Under the pieces are notes generated by a model, which saw only the letters and a program-made list of their open reading frames with translations, searched no databases and was not told the origin of the DNA. 18,900 bases of DNA. It comes from Acholeplasmataceae bacterium UBA5769. Its GTDB lineage: Bacteria; Bacillota_I; Bacilli_A; Acholeplasmatales; Acholeplasmataceae. The position numbers and the translations under genes were made by a program. Where the stretch lies: NCBI GenBank assembly GCA_002418725.1, contig DIER01000014.1:1-18900 (forward strand). The letters are read 5' to 3'. Positions 1 to 6,776 of this stretch are shown one piece after another (within the stretch, counting starts at the first letter, position 1; every line of letters begins with the position of its first letter).

Positions 1-668
1 CCTAAGTTAAAATAATCATCTAGCATCATATCTAAAGCCCTGCTCATCTTACCCATCGCCTTTTTATCGACACCAAGCTTACCATCAGTCACCTTGATAA
101 TGGGTTTAATGTGAAGCATGGAACTCATGAGTGCTTGAAGACCGGTTGCTCTACCACCTTTATATAGGTATTCAAGTGTTTGAATCGCGAATTGACTTCT
201 CACTTTAGGTACGAGTGGATTGATGGCATCAAAGATGTCTTTTGCAGATAACCCTTGATCTCTTAAATCTTTCGCTTTTAACACTAAAAGTGCAATGCCT
301 GAAGAAAGATTTTTTGAATCGATGATATAAATACGGTTTTCAGGAAATTCTTGTGCTGCAACCCTCGCACTTTGGATGGTTGCAGAAATGGTTGAACCAA
401 TCCCAATATAGACAATGTCTTTTCCGTCATCGATCAAAGGTTTAAACGCATTTATGAAATCACCAGGTGATGGTGCAGCTGTCTGCGGGAGCACACCTTT
501 TTCTTCTACCTTTAAATAGAGCTCTGGTGTGTTGATATCAAGTCCATCACGATAGATTTCATCTCCAAAACGAACATAAAGAGGTATGGATTTAATCCCA
601 TATTCTTTCAACAATGCTTGCGATAGATCCGCAGTTGAGTCAGTCATGATGATGACATGATTGTTCAT
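1..668 (-). CDS. degV: DegV family fatty-acid-binding protein (FakB-like), C-terminus cut by window edge
   Basis: This gene has 222 complete codons and runs off the left edge, so roughly 60 residues of a usual 280 or so are missing. The start ATG at 666-668 follows a G-rich ribosome site (GGGGG). The N-terminus reads MTDSTADLSQ, the classic DegV opening. Further on come EKGVLPQTAAPSPGDF, IGIGSTISATIQSA and YLYKGGRATG followed by a hydrophobic stretch ending HIKPII; these form the lipid-pocket and linker motifs of the family. Known family role: DegV/FakB proteins bind a fatty acid and present it to the kinase FakA, which makes acyl-phosphate for membrane lipid synthesis. The bound lipid cannot be predicted. 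It is a single gene here, separated from glnA by a terminator. Family assignment is firm; the physiological role is inferred from homologues. Confidence 0.9.
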   Translation of the reverse strand, partial: MNNHVIIMTDSTADLSQALLKEYGIKSIPLYVRFGDEIYRDGLDINTPELYLKVEEKGVLPQTAAPSPGDFINAFKPLIDDGKDIVYIGIGSTISATIQSARVAAQEFPENRIYIIDSKNLSSGIALLVLKAKDLRDQGLSAKDIFDAINPLVPKVRSQFAIQTLEYLYKGGRATGLQALMSSMLHIKPIIKVTDGKLGVDKKAMGKMSRALDMMLDDYFNL

Positions 669-693
669 AGAAACCCCCTACACCTTTTTAATC

Positions 694-722
694 ATTTTAT
701 CATAAAAACAAATAACGCCCAA
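694..722 (-). promoter_or_regulatory. Candidate degV promoter overlapping the glnA terminator
   Basis: On the minus strand TTGGGC (717-722) lies 17 bases before TAAAAT (694-699), about 25 bases upstream of the degV start. The -10 box matches 5 of 6 and the -35 only 3 of 6. The -35 sits inside the stem of the glnA terminator. This is a pattern match only. Confidence 0.35.
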
Positions 723-733
723 CACTTGGGCGT
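701..733 (-). terminator. Rho-independent terminator of glnA
   Basis: The stem ACGCCCAA/TTGGGCGT (715-722 with 726-733) is eight perfect pairs around a three-base loop. It begins eight bases after the glnA stop codon. On the minus strand it is followed by a T-rich tail (TATTTGTTTTTATG). Confidence 0.85.
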
Positions 734-740
734 AAGTTTG

Positions 741-2087
741 TTAAATGATGGGTAAATATTTTTCTAATTCCCATTGGGAGACGCGAACTTTATAATCGTC
801 CCACTCTTTGGTTTTCGCTTCAATCAGTTTTGAATGCAACACTTCACCAATCGTTTCCTTCATTAAATCACTTGCACTAAAGAATTCGATGGCTTCCTTT
901 AACGATTCAGGAAGATTTTTGATGCCTAAACGTTTACGTTCAACTTCGCTCATCTTAAAGAGGTTCTTCTTCACAGGTGATAGACCATCTAAACCTAGTC
1001 TAATGCCATCGAGACCAGCGGCAAGAAGACCACTCATCGCAAGGTAAGGATTCGATGATGGATCCACTGAACGCACTTCAATACGGGTTGATCTTCCTCT
1101 GGCTGCAGGGATACGTATCATCGTTGAACGGTTCGCATCACTCCAGGAAATATAACAAGGTGCTTCGTAACCTGGAACTAAGCGTTTATAAGAGTTCACC
1201 GTAGGGTTCGTGACTAGACAGAAGGCTTGCGCATGTTTCATCACACCACCGATAAAGGCTAATGCGGTTTGTGAAAGTTGGTTTTCTGTATTTGGATCAT
1301 AGAATAGATTTTTTCCTTCAGCATCCGATAGTGAAATGTTGGAATGCATCCCTGAACCGTTAATCCCTTGAATGGGTTTAGGCATGAAGGTTGCGTGAAA
1401 ACCATGACGTCTTGCAACATTTTTTACTAAGACCTTGAAGGTTTGAATGTTATCACACGCTTCAAGGGCATTATCAAAATGGAAATTGATTTCATGTTGA
1501 CCAAATGCAACTTCATGATGTGAAACTTCCATATCAAAGCCCATTTTCTCTAATTCTAAAACGATATCACGTCTGACGTCTTCAGAGCCATCTACAGGTG
1601 CTAAATCAAAATATCCACCTAAGTCACTGAATTCCATGGTAGGTCTTCCGTGAGCATCCAATTTAAATAAGAAAAATTCAGGTTCAACACCGACATTAAA
1701 CTTATCATAACCCATCTTTTTCATCTCTAGGATGTTTCTTCTTAAAATGAAACGTGGATCACCTTCATAAGGTGTGCGGTCCGTCTTGTAAACATCGCAG
1801 ATGAGTCTTGCAACTTTCCCTGCATTTTGGGATAAGGTTTCCCACTCTAAAACGAGCCATGTTGAAAGATCAGGATATAAATACATATCCGCTTCATCGA
1901 TTCTGACAAACCCTTGAATCGATGAACCATCAAACATGATTTCATTGGCCAGTGCTCTTTCTAAGTTTGTCACTGGAATTTCAACATTTTTCACGGTACC
2001 GAGCATGTCTGTAAATTGTAATCTTACATAGCGTACATCATTTTCTTTGGCAAGACGTAAAATATCAGTTCTTGTGTAGTTTTTCAT
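741..2087 (-). CDS. glnA: Type I (GSI-alpha) glutamine synthetase
   Basis: This cytoplasmic dodecameric enzyme makes glutamine from glutamate, ammonia and ATP. The 448-residue length is the usual size for Bacillota GSI-alpha. Visible motifs include FDGSSIQGFVRI with Arg62, the residue tied to glutamine feedback in Bacillus subtilis; metal ligands in VEPEFF (E135, E137) and HHEVAFGQHE (E192, E199); the NGSGMH loop with H248; and PGYEAPCY with E308. The region near residue 375 (KKNLFKMS) lacks the adenylylation tyrosine of the GSI-beta class, so control is probably by feedback and a GlnR-type repressor. The start ATG has AAGGGGA just upstream. One oddity: Phe195 replaces the usual Pro in the HHEVAPGQHE motif. 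It is transcribed alone, downstream of glmSMU, whose first enzyme consumes glutamine. Assignment is secure. Confidence 0.97.
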   Translation of the reverse strand: MKNYTRTDILRLAKENDVRYVRLQFTDMLGTVKNVEIPVTNLERALANEIMFDGSSIQGFVRIDEADMYLYPDLSTWLVLEWETLSQNAGKVARLICDVYKTDRTPYEGDPRFILRRNILEMKKMGYDKFNVGVEPEFFLFKLDAHGRPTMEFSDLGGYFDLAPVDGSEDVRRDIVLELEKMGFDMEVSHHEVAFGQHEINFHFDNALEACDNIQTFKVLVKNVARRHGFHATFMPKPIQGINGSGMHSNISLSDAEGKNLFYDPNTENQLSQTALAFIGGVMKHAQAFCLVTNPTVNSYKRLVPGYEAPCYISWSDANRSTMIRIPAARGRSTRIEVRSVDPSSNPYLAMSGLLAAGLDGIRLGLDGLSPVKKNLFKMSEVERKRLGIKNLPESLKEAIEFFSASDLMKETIGEVLHSKLIEAKTKEWDDYKVRVSQWELEKYLPII

Positions 2088-2111
2088 TATTTATTCCCCT
2101 TTTATGTAAAT

Positions 2112-2140
2112 AATGTACGCTTATAATAAAAAAATGTCAA
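2112..2140 (-). promoter_or_regulatory. glnA promoter
   Basis: On the minus strand a perfect -35 TTGACA (2135-2140) is followed after 17 bases by TACATT (2112-2117, 4 of 6). The glnA start codon lies 25 bases beyond. The -35 is the downstream half of the palindrome at 2135-2151, so a protein bound there would block RNA polymerase. Confidence 0.55.
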
Positions 2141-2157
2141 TATGATTGACACTTTTT
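2128..2157 (-). terminator. Probable terminator of the glmSMU operon, sharing its stem with the glnA operator
   Basis: Read on the minus strand, 2145-2157 pairs with 2129-2141 around a CAT loop. The stem is 13 base pairs with one G-U. It starts about 20 bases after the glmU stop, and its descending arm carries a run of seven T. The outer five pairs are all A-T, so the hairpin is less GC-rich than a classic terminator. Confidence 0.55.
2135..2151. promoter_or_regulatory. GlnR/TnrA-type operator palindrome upstream of glnA
   Basis: TGTCAATATGATTGACA is a perfect 7-3-7 inverted repeat and fits the GlnR/TnrA consensus TGTNA-N7-TNACA at every fixed base. It sits over the -35 of the glnA promoter, the expected place for a nitrogen repressor. 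No glnR gene lies in the window, so the regulator would be encoded elsewhere. The same bases also form the stem of a terminator-like hairpin, which could explain the symmetry without any repressor. Confidence 0.55.
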
Positions 2158-2176
2158 CTAAAATATTTACATTTCT

Positions 2177-3562
2177 TTACACTTTAGCCTTTTCGGACTT
2201 CGGTTCAATATAGTTTTTGGAATAATCTTCTTTATTGATTTGTTTATTTCTCGCAATGGCAAATGCACCCTTTGGAATATCTTCTGTGACGGTGGATCCT
2301 GCAGCAATAAACACGTTATCTTCAACCTTGATGGGGGCAATTAAGTTCACGTTACATCCGACAAAGACATCATCACCGATGACAGTTTGGTGTTTCTTCA
2401 CACCATCATAGTTCACGGTAACAGAACCACATCCAAAGTTAACGTTACTACCGATAGTCGCATCCCCTAAATAGATCAAGTGCGCAGCTTTTGTATTGGT
2501 ACCTGTCGATGACTTCTTCACTTCAACGAAGTTACCGATCCGGTTATGATCACCGATCACCGCATGGTCTCTTAAGTGTGCGAATGGCCCAACGGTCGTA
2601 AAGGCACCCACTTCTGATTTTAAAACGATACTGTGTCTTATCTCAGCCTTTTCATGAATGATGGAATCGACCACCTCAGAGTTAGGTCCAATAATCGCAC
2701 CTTTTTTAATGACCGTGTTTCCTGTAATGGTGGTGTTCGGATAAATCCAAACACCTTCTTCAATGACGACGTTATGACCAATCGTGATTGTTTCAGGGTT
2801 GATCATGGATACACCCGATAGCATATGTCCCTTGTTGATCGAATCCCTTAAATATTTCTCTGCAATAGAGATTCCGTAGAGATCATTAATACCCATCGTC
2901 ACCATGGGGTTACGTACAATAAACGTATTAACTTTGTGGTCTTGATGCATCAAGTTCACAATGTCTGTTAAATAATACTCCCCTTTTCTTGGGTTCTTTT
3001 GGATTTTTCTAACATACTCAAACAAAAGCTTATTATCAACGATATACACTGAAGAATTGACTTCTTTGATTAATTTCTGAGTTTCATTACAGTCATTTTC
3101 TTCAACGATCCCTGTGACAATCCCGTACTCATCACGAACGATACGACCGTATCCTTTAGGATAATCCATCATCATGGTGACAACCGTTAGATCATTTCCC
3201 ATTTCTTCGTGGGCACGTATGAGTTTATCCATCAGTGGATATTCCATGAGTGGCATATCACCAGGTAAAATGAAGGTTGTTCCCTCTTTATCCTCTAAGA
3301 CAGGTGCCGCTGATAAAACAGCGTGACCTGTACCGAGTTGTTCTTCCTGGGTTGCATAGGACACACGGTCTCCTAAAATCTCTTGAACGACTTCCTTCTT
3401 ATGTCCGACGATCGCAACAATCTCATCAATCGATGATTTTTCAATGTTTTCAACGATGTATTCTATCATAGCTTTTTTTAAAATAGGAAATGCGACTTTA
3501 GGTAAATCTGTTCTCATGCGGGTACCTTTACCCGCTGCTAAAATGAGTGCGTATTTTTTCAT
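2177..3562 (-). CDS. glmU: Bifunctional UDP-N-acetylglucosamine pyrophosphorylase / glucosamine-1-phosphate acetyltransferase
   Basis: This enzyme carries out the last two steps to UDP-GlcNAc: acetylation of glucosamine-1-phosphate, then uridylyl transfer from UTP. Of 461 residues, the N-terminal half is the Rossmann-type pyrophosphorylase, with LAAGKGTRM (8-16), PK (21-22), QLGTGHA (75-81) and GDMPL (101-105). From about residue 250 come hexapeptide repeats of a left-handed beta-helix acetyltransferase. Its active-site segment KAAHLIYLGD contains the likely catalytic His361, followed by NFGCGSVTVNYDG. The protein ends like the B. subtilis enzyme (AIARNKQINKEDY). The ATG overlaps the glmM stop by four bases (ATGA), so translation is coupled. 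No prs gene follows, unlike the Bacillus arrangement. Both domains look intact. Confidence 0.97.
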   Translation of the reverse strand: MKKYALILAAGKGTRMRTDLPKVAFPILKKAMIEYIVENIEKSSIDEIVAIVGHKKEVVQEILGDRVSYATQEEQLGTGHAVLSAAPVLEDKEGTTFILPGDMPLMEYPLMDKLIRAHEEMGNDLTVVTMMMDYPKGYGRIVRDEYGIVTGIVEENDCNETQKLIKEVNSSVYIVDNKLLFEYVRKIQKNPRKGEYYLTDIVNLMHQDHKVNTFIVRNPMVTMGINDLYGISIAEKYLRDSINKGHMLSGVSMINPETITIGHNVVIEEGVWIYPNTTITGNTVIKKGAIIGPNSEVVDSIIHEKAEIRHSIVLKSEVGAFTTVGPFAHLRDHAVIGDHNRIGNFVEVKKSSTGTNTKAAHLIYLGDATIGSNVNFGCGSVTVNYDGVKKHQTVIGDDVFVGCNVNLIAPIKVEDNVFIAAGSTVTEDIPKGAFAIARNKQINKEDYSKNYIEPKSEKAKV

Positions 3563-4866
3563 AGCTTTTTAGCCTCCTCAGTGATGGTGTTTACTAAATA
3601 TGAAGTCATGGTATCGACCATGCGTTGATCTTCATGGGAAATGGTTATACGAATTAAGCTTTCAGTGCCAGAAGGACGAACCAAGAGTAGCGCATGTTCA
3701 CCTAATTCACCTTTCACATGTTCAACAGCCTTTATAATAACATCTTTTTTCAAGATAGTCTTATCAATGCCTTTGATATTGGTGAGTTTTAGTGGATACA
3801 TCGTCACATCTTTTGTAAGATCACGTAAAGAAATACCGAGTTCTTCTAAGATCTTTAAAAGATATATCGCAACCAACAGTCCATCACCCGTATGAAGGAG
3901 ATGGGTTAAGATGATGTGTCCAGAGGACTCACCACCAATGGTGTAGTCATTCGTGTAGAGTTCATGAAAGACGTATTTGTCACCGACATCAGTCAAGATA
4001 TAACCAATCCCTTTTTCTTCCAAAGCTTTTAAGATGCCAGGGTTACTCATTTTGGTTAAGACCACTTTATTCTTGTTTAAAAGGTTTTTCTTCTTTAGAT
4101 AAGTTGAGATCATATAGATGATGAAATCACCGTCATAGACGAAGCCATCACCGTCTATCAAGATGATACGATCCCCATCGCCATCAAAACTGAAGGCGAT
4201 ATCCAGTTTTTCTTCTTTAACTAAGGAAAGAATACTTTCTAGATGGGTGGAGCCACAACCAAGATTAATGTTTTGCCCGTTAGGTTCATGCGCGATTTGA
4301 ATTGCATGAGGATTAATCCGGTCAAAGATCTTACGAGAGATGAGGTAGTTCGCGCCATTAGCAGAATCAAATCCTATCTTTAAAGGAGAAGGTTTTAAGT
4401 TCATCTGATCATAAATCTTAAGATAAGCTTCTTTCACTTCTTCGGTAAATGTGAGTTTACCAAAGGACTTCACTTCTAGTTTTCCATGATCCATAAAATC
4501 TTCAATCAAAGATTCTACATCTTCTGTTGTCTTATATCCTTTATTGAACACCTTAATCCCATTATCCATAAAAGGATTATGCGATGCGGTGATCATGATA
4601 CCAATAATATCGTTGATTTTTGAGTAATGTGCAATCATCGGTGTTGAGACAACACCTGCTAATTTCACGTTAACACCCAAAGACAAAAGACCATTGGCGA
4701 TGCTATATGCTAACATTGGAGAAGATTCTCTCGTATCCATACCGATCGCGACAACCTCTGGTTTTAAAACATGTGCAATCGCTTGACCAACCTTAAAGGA
4801 GAGTTCGCTGTCAAGTTTCTCGAAGGCAACACCACGGATGCCATCCGTTCCAAAATATTTTCCCAT
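3559..4866 (-). CDS. glmM: Phosphoglucosamine mutase
   Basis: This enzyme interconverts glucosamine-6-phosphate and glucosamine-1-phosphate, the middle step between GlmS and GlmU. At 435 residues it is slightly short of the usual 445-450. All four signature loops are present: GTDGIRG near the N-terminus; ITASHNP (92-98), whose Ser95 should be the phosphoserine; the metal loop DGDGDR (228-233); and the phosphate-binding RPSGTE (397-402). The sugar-binding loop reads GGESSGH rather than the more common GGEQSGH. It lies eight bases after the glmS stop, with its ribosome site (AGGGGAA) in that junction. The stop is TGA inside the ATGA overlap with glmU. A phosphomannomutase or phosphoglucomutase role is the only real alternative, and the operon argues against it. 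Confidence 0.95.
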   Translation of the reverse strand: MGKYFGTDGIRGVAFEKLDSELSFKVGQAIAHVLKPEVVAIGMDTRESSPMLAYSIANGLLSLGVNVKLAGVVSTPMIAHYSKINDIIGIMITASHNPFMDNGIKVFNKGYKTTEDVESLIEDFMDHGKLEVKSFGKLTFTEEVKEAYLKIYDQMNLKPSPLKIGFDSANGANYLISRKIFDRINPHAIQIAHEPNGQNINLGCGSTHLESILSLVKEEKLDIAFSFDGDGDRIILIDGDGFVYDGDFIIYMISTYLKKKNLLNKNKVVLTKMSNPGILKALEEKGIGYILTDVGDKYVFHELYTNDYTIGGESSGHIILTHLLHTGDGLLVAIYLLKILEELGISLRDLTKDVTMYPLKLTNIKGIDKTILKKDVIIKAVEHVKGELGEHALLLVRPSGTESLIRITISHEDQRMVDTMTSYLVNTITEEAKKL

Positions 4867-4874
4867 ATATTCCC

Positions 4875-6656
4875 CTATTCTACGGTAACACTTTTGGCAA
4901 GGTTACGTGGTTTATCAATATCATATGCTCTTTCTAAAGCAGCATAATAAGCAATGAGTTGTGTAGGTACAACCATCACGAGTGGGGTGAGCATCGGATG
5001 AACATCACCGATGATCACTTCATCACCTTCTATTTTACAAGATTCTAAAACGATTTTAAATGTTTTAGCCCCTCTCGCTTGAACTTCTTTTAAGTTAGAA
5101 CGTGTGTTTGGACTGATCTTTGGGTCTGAAATGAGTGCGATCACCGGTGTTGAATCTTCAATGAGTGCGATGGTACCATGCTTAAGTTCACCTGCAGCAA
5201 ATCCTTCGGTTTGGATATAAGAGATTTCTTTGAGCTTTAATGCAGCTTCTAAACAGACAAAATAATCTAAACCTCTTCCAATAAAGAAAGCATTTCTACG
5301 GGTTAAGTAATATCTGACAATCTCTCTGATGTTTTCGGTTAATAAGAAATTTTCAATCGATAATGCAGCTTTTGAAAGTTCAACATGTAAATCAAAAGGT
5401 TTATGTGAAAGCTCAAAGGCTAAGATCGTTAACAAAGCGACTTGTGCTACGTAAGCTTTCGTGGAAGCTACTGCTATCTCAGGACCAGCATAAAGTTCTA
5501 AATAGAAGGTCGCTTCTCTTGCAAGTGTTGATGTAGGGACATTGGTCATGGTTAGTGTCTCAAATCCGCGTTCATTCAAATCAACTAAACAGGCACGAAG
5601 ATCTGCAGTCTCACCAGACTGTGTAACGAGAATAAAAAATGGTTTTTGAGATAACAATGGTTTTTGATATGCAAACTCAGATGCGATATGAACCTCAACA
5701 GGAATCTCACATAACTTTTCGAACAGTTGTTTTCCGATTAGACCTGCATGCATGGATGTTCCTGCAGCTAAAATATAAAGACGATCTGCATCTTTAATGG
5801 CAGATAAGATTTCAGGTTTGATTTGAACCACATCTTTATCGTAATAATTGGTCAATATTCTTCTGATAACTGAAGGTTGTTCATGAATTTCTTTTAACAT
5901 GTAATGCGCATACTCACCCTTGGTGGTATCCGCATCATCAAGTTCAATTTTCTTTAAATGTAGATCTAAAGGCTGATGATCTAAATTAAAGAGTCTTACA
6001 TCATCTTTTCTAGCGACAATAAACGTCTTATCATCAAGCGCGTGATAATCAGATGAATAGCCTACAAGTGCCATCAAATCAGATGCGATCGTGATCCCAT
6101 CACTACCCATGCCTAGAATAAGAGGGCTTTTGTATTTGGCTGCATAAATCTTTTCAGGATCATTGGAATCTAAAACGAGCAGTGCATAAGATCCATGCAG
6201 TAATTTTAAGGTTGTTGTAATCGCGTTTTCAACGTGAAGTGTTTGTGAGAATGTTTCAATAAGCTGTGCGATCACTTCAGTATCTGTTTCACTTTGAAAC
6301 ACGTGATTAGAAAGATATTGATGCTTTAATTCCTGATAGTTTTCAATCACACCGTTATGCACAACGATAAAACGTCTCGTTTGTGAGTAATGGGGATGAG
6401 AATTTTCCTTATTTACTTTACCATGGGTTGCCCATCTGGTATGGCCAATCCCAATGGTTGAAAAGTCTGCATGTTTCGTTGATTCAACGAGTTTTGCCAC
6501 TCTTCCTTCATCTTTATAAACATCAAAGATTTGGTAACGCTGATTATATAAACTTAAACCTGCAGAATCGTATCCACGATACTCCAGGCGTGTTAAACCA
6601 TTTAAGACAACATCTTTCGCGTTTTTATGTCCGATAAAACCAACTATTCCACACAT
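4875..6656 (-). CDS. glmS: Glutamine-fructose-6-phosphate aminotransferase (isomerizing)
   Basis: This is the first committed enzyme of hexosamine synthesis; it makes glucosamine-6-phosphate from fructose-6-phosphate with glutamine as amino donor. The ATG at 6654-6656 gives a 593-residue protein beginning MCGIVGFIG. After Met removal the cysteine becomes the N-terminal nucleophile, so longer in-frame versions would be inactive. The glutaminase half shows EYRGYDSAG, GHTRWATHG, VHNGVIENY and SETDTEV. Two SIS sugar-isomerase domains follow, with AAGTSMHAG, TQSGETADLR and ASTKAYVAQ. The C-terminus ends in the canonical KPRNLAKSVTVE. It heads the glmS-glmM-glmU operon. There is no room upstream for a glmS ribozyme. 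Assignment is secure. Confidence 0.97.
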   Translation of the reverse strand: MCGIVGFIGHKNAKDVVLNGLTRLEYRGYDSAGLSLYNQRYQIFDVYKDEGRVAKLVESTKHADFSTIGIGHTRWATHGKVNKENSHPHYSQTRRFIVVHNGVIENYQELKHQYLSNHVFQSETDTEVIAQLIETFSQTLHVENAITTTLKLLHGSYALLVLDSNDPEKIYAAKYKSPLILGMGSDGITIASDLMALVGYSSDYHALDDKTFIVARKDDVRLFNLDHQPLDLHLKKIELDDADTTKGEYAHYMLKEIHEQPSVIRRILTNYYDKDVVQIKPEILSAIKDADRLYILAAGTSMHAGLIGKQLFEKLCEIPVEVHIASEFAYQKPLLSQKPFFILVTQSGETADLRACLVDLNERGFETLTMTNVPTSTLAREATFYLELYAGPEIAVASTKAYVAQVALLTILAFELSHKPFDLHVELSKAALSIENFLLTENIREIVRYYLTRRNAFFIGRGLDYFVCLEAALKLKEISYIQTEGFAAGELKHGTIALIEDSTPVIALISDPKISPNTRSNLKEVQARGAKTFKIVLESCKIEGDEVIIGDVHPMLTPLVMVVPTQLIAYYAALERAYDIDKPRNLAKSVTVE

Positions 6657-6665
6657 AGAATTCAT

Positions 6666-6670
6666 CCTCC
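6666..6670 (-). promoter_or_regulatory. Ribosome binding site fixing the glmS start
   Basis: GGAGG on the minus strand lies nine bases before the ATG at 6654-6656. An earlier in-frame ATG (6663-6665) directly abuts the GGAGG and cannot use it. The spacing therefore agrees with the Cys1 requirement of the enzyme. Confidence 0.85.
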
Positions 6671-6684
6671 ATAAGCATATATAG

Positions 6685-6693
6685 ATTATAACA
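6685..6693 (-). promoter_or_regulatory. glmS operon promoter (extended -10)
   Basis: Minus-strand TGTTATAAT gives a perfect TATAAT (6685-6690) preceded by the TG of an extended -10. No good -35 is seen at 16-18 bases. A start about seven bases downstream would leave a leader of only about 20 nt before glmS. Confidence 0.6.
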
Positions 6694-6731
6694 CGAATTT
6701 CTTTCACAGAGATTTCAAAATTTTCAAGATA

Positions 6732-6771
6732 TGAAAAAAATGTTCAGTCATGTTTTGACCAAACATTTTTT
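6732..6771 (-). terminator. Terminator of the helicase gene
   Basis: Positions 6735-6750 and 6756-6771 form a 16-pair stem with two adjacent G-U wobbles and a five-base loop, starting five bases after the helicase stop. The descending minus-strand arm ends in a run of seven T. The stem has A and T runs at both ends, so it could work in either direction. Confidence 0.8.
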
Positions 6772-6776
6772 ATCCT

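Noticed and set aside
808..1047. Open frames on the plus strand opposite glnA, glmU, glmM, glmS, the helicase and the lipoproteins
   Set aside because: All lie antisense to well-supported genes, lack ribosome sites and show no recognisable protein motif.
6657..6707. Longer glmS reading frame with 17 extra N-terminal residues
   Set aside because: It would bury the nucleophilic Cys1, has no ribosome site, and overlaps the TATAAT box at 6685-6690. The GGAGG at 6666-6670 serves the ATG at 6654-6656.
6657..6776. glmS ribozyme or riboswitch in the glmS leader
   Set aside because: The 120-base gap contains the helicase terminator and the promoter; only about 20 nt remain as leader, far too short for the ribozyme.
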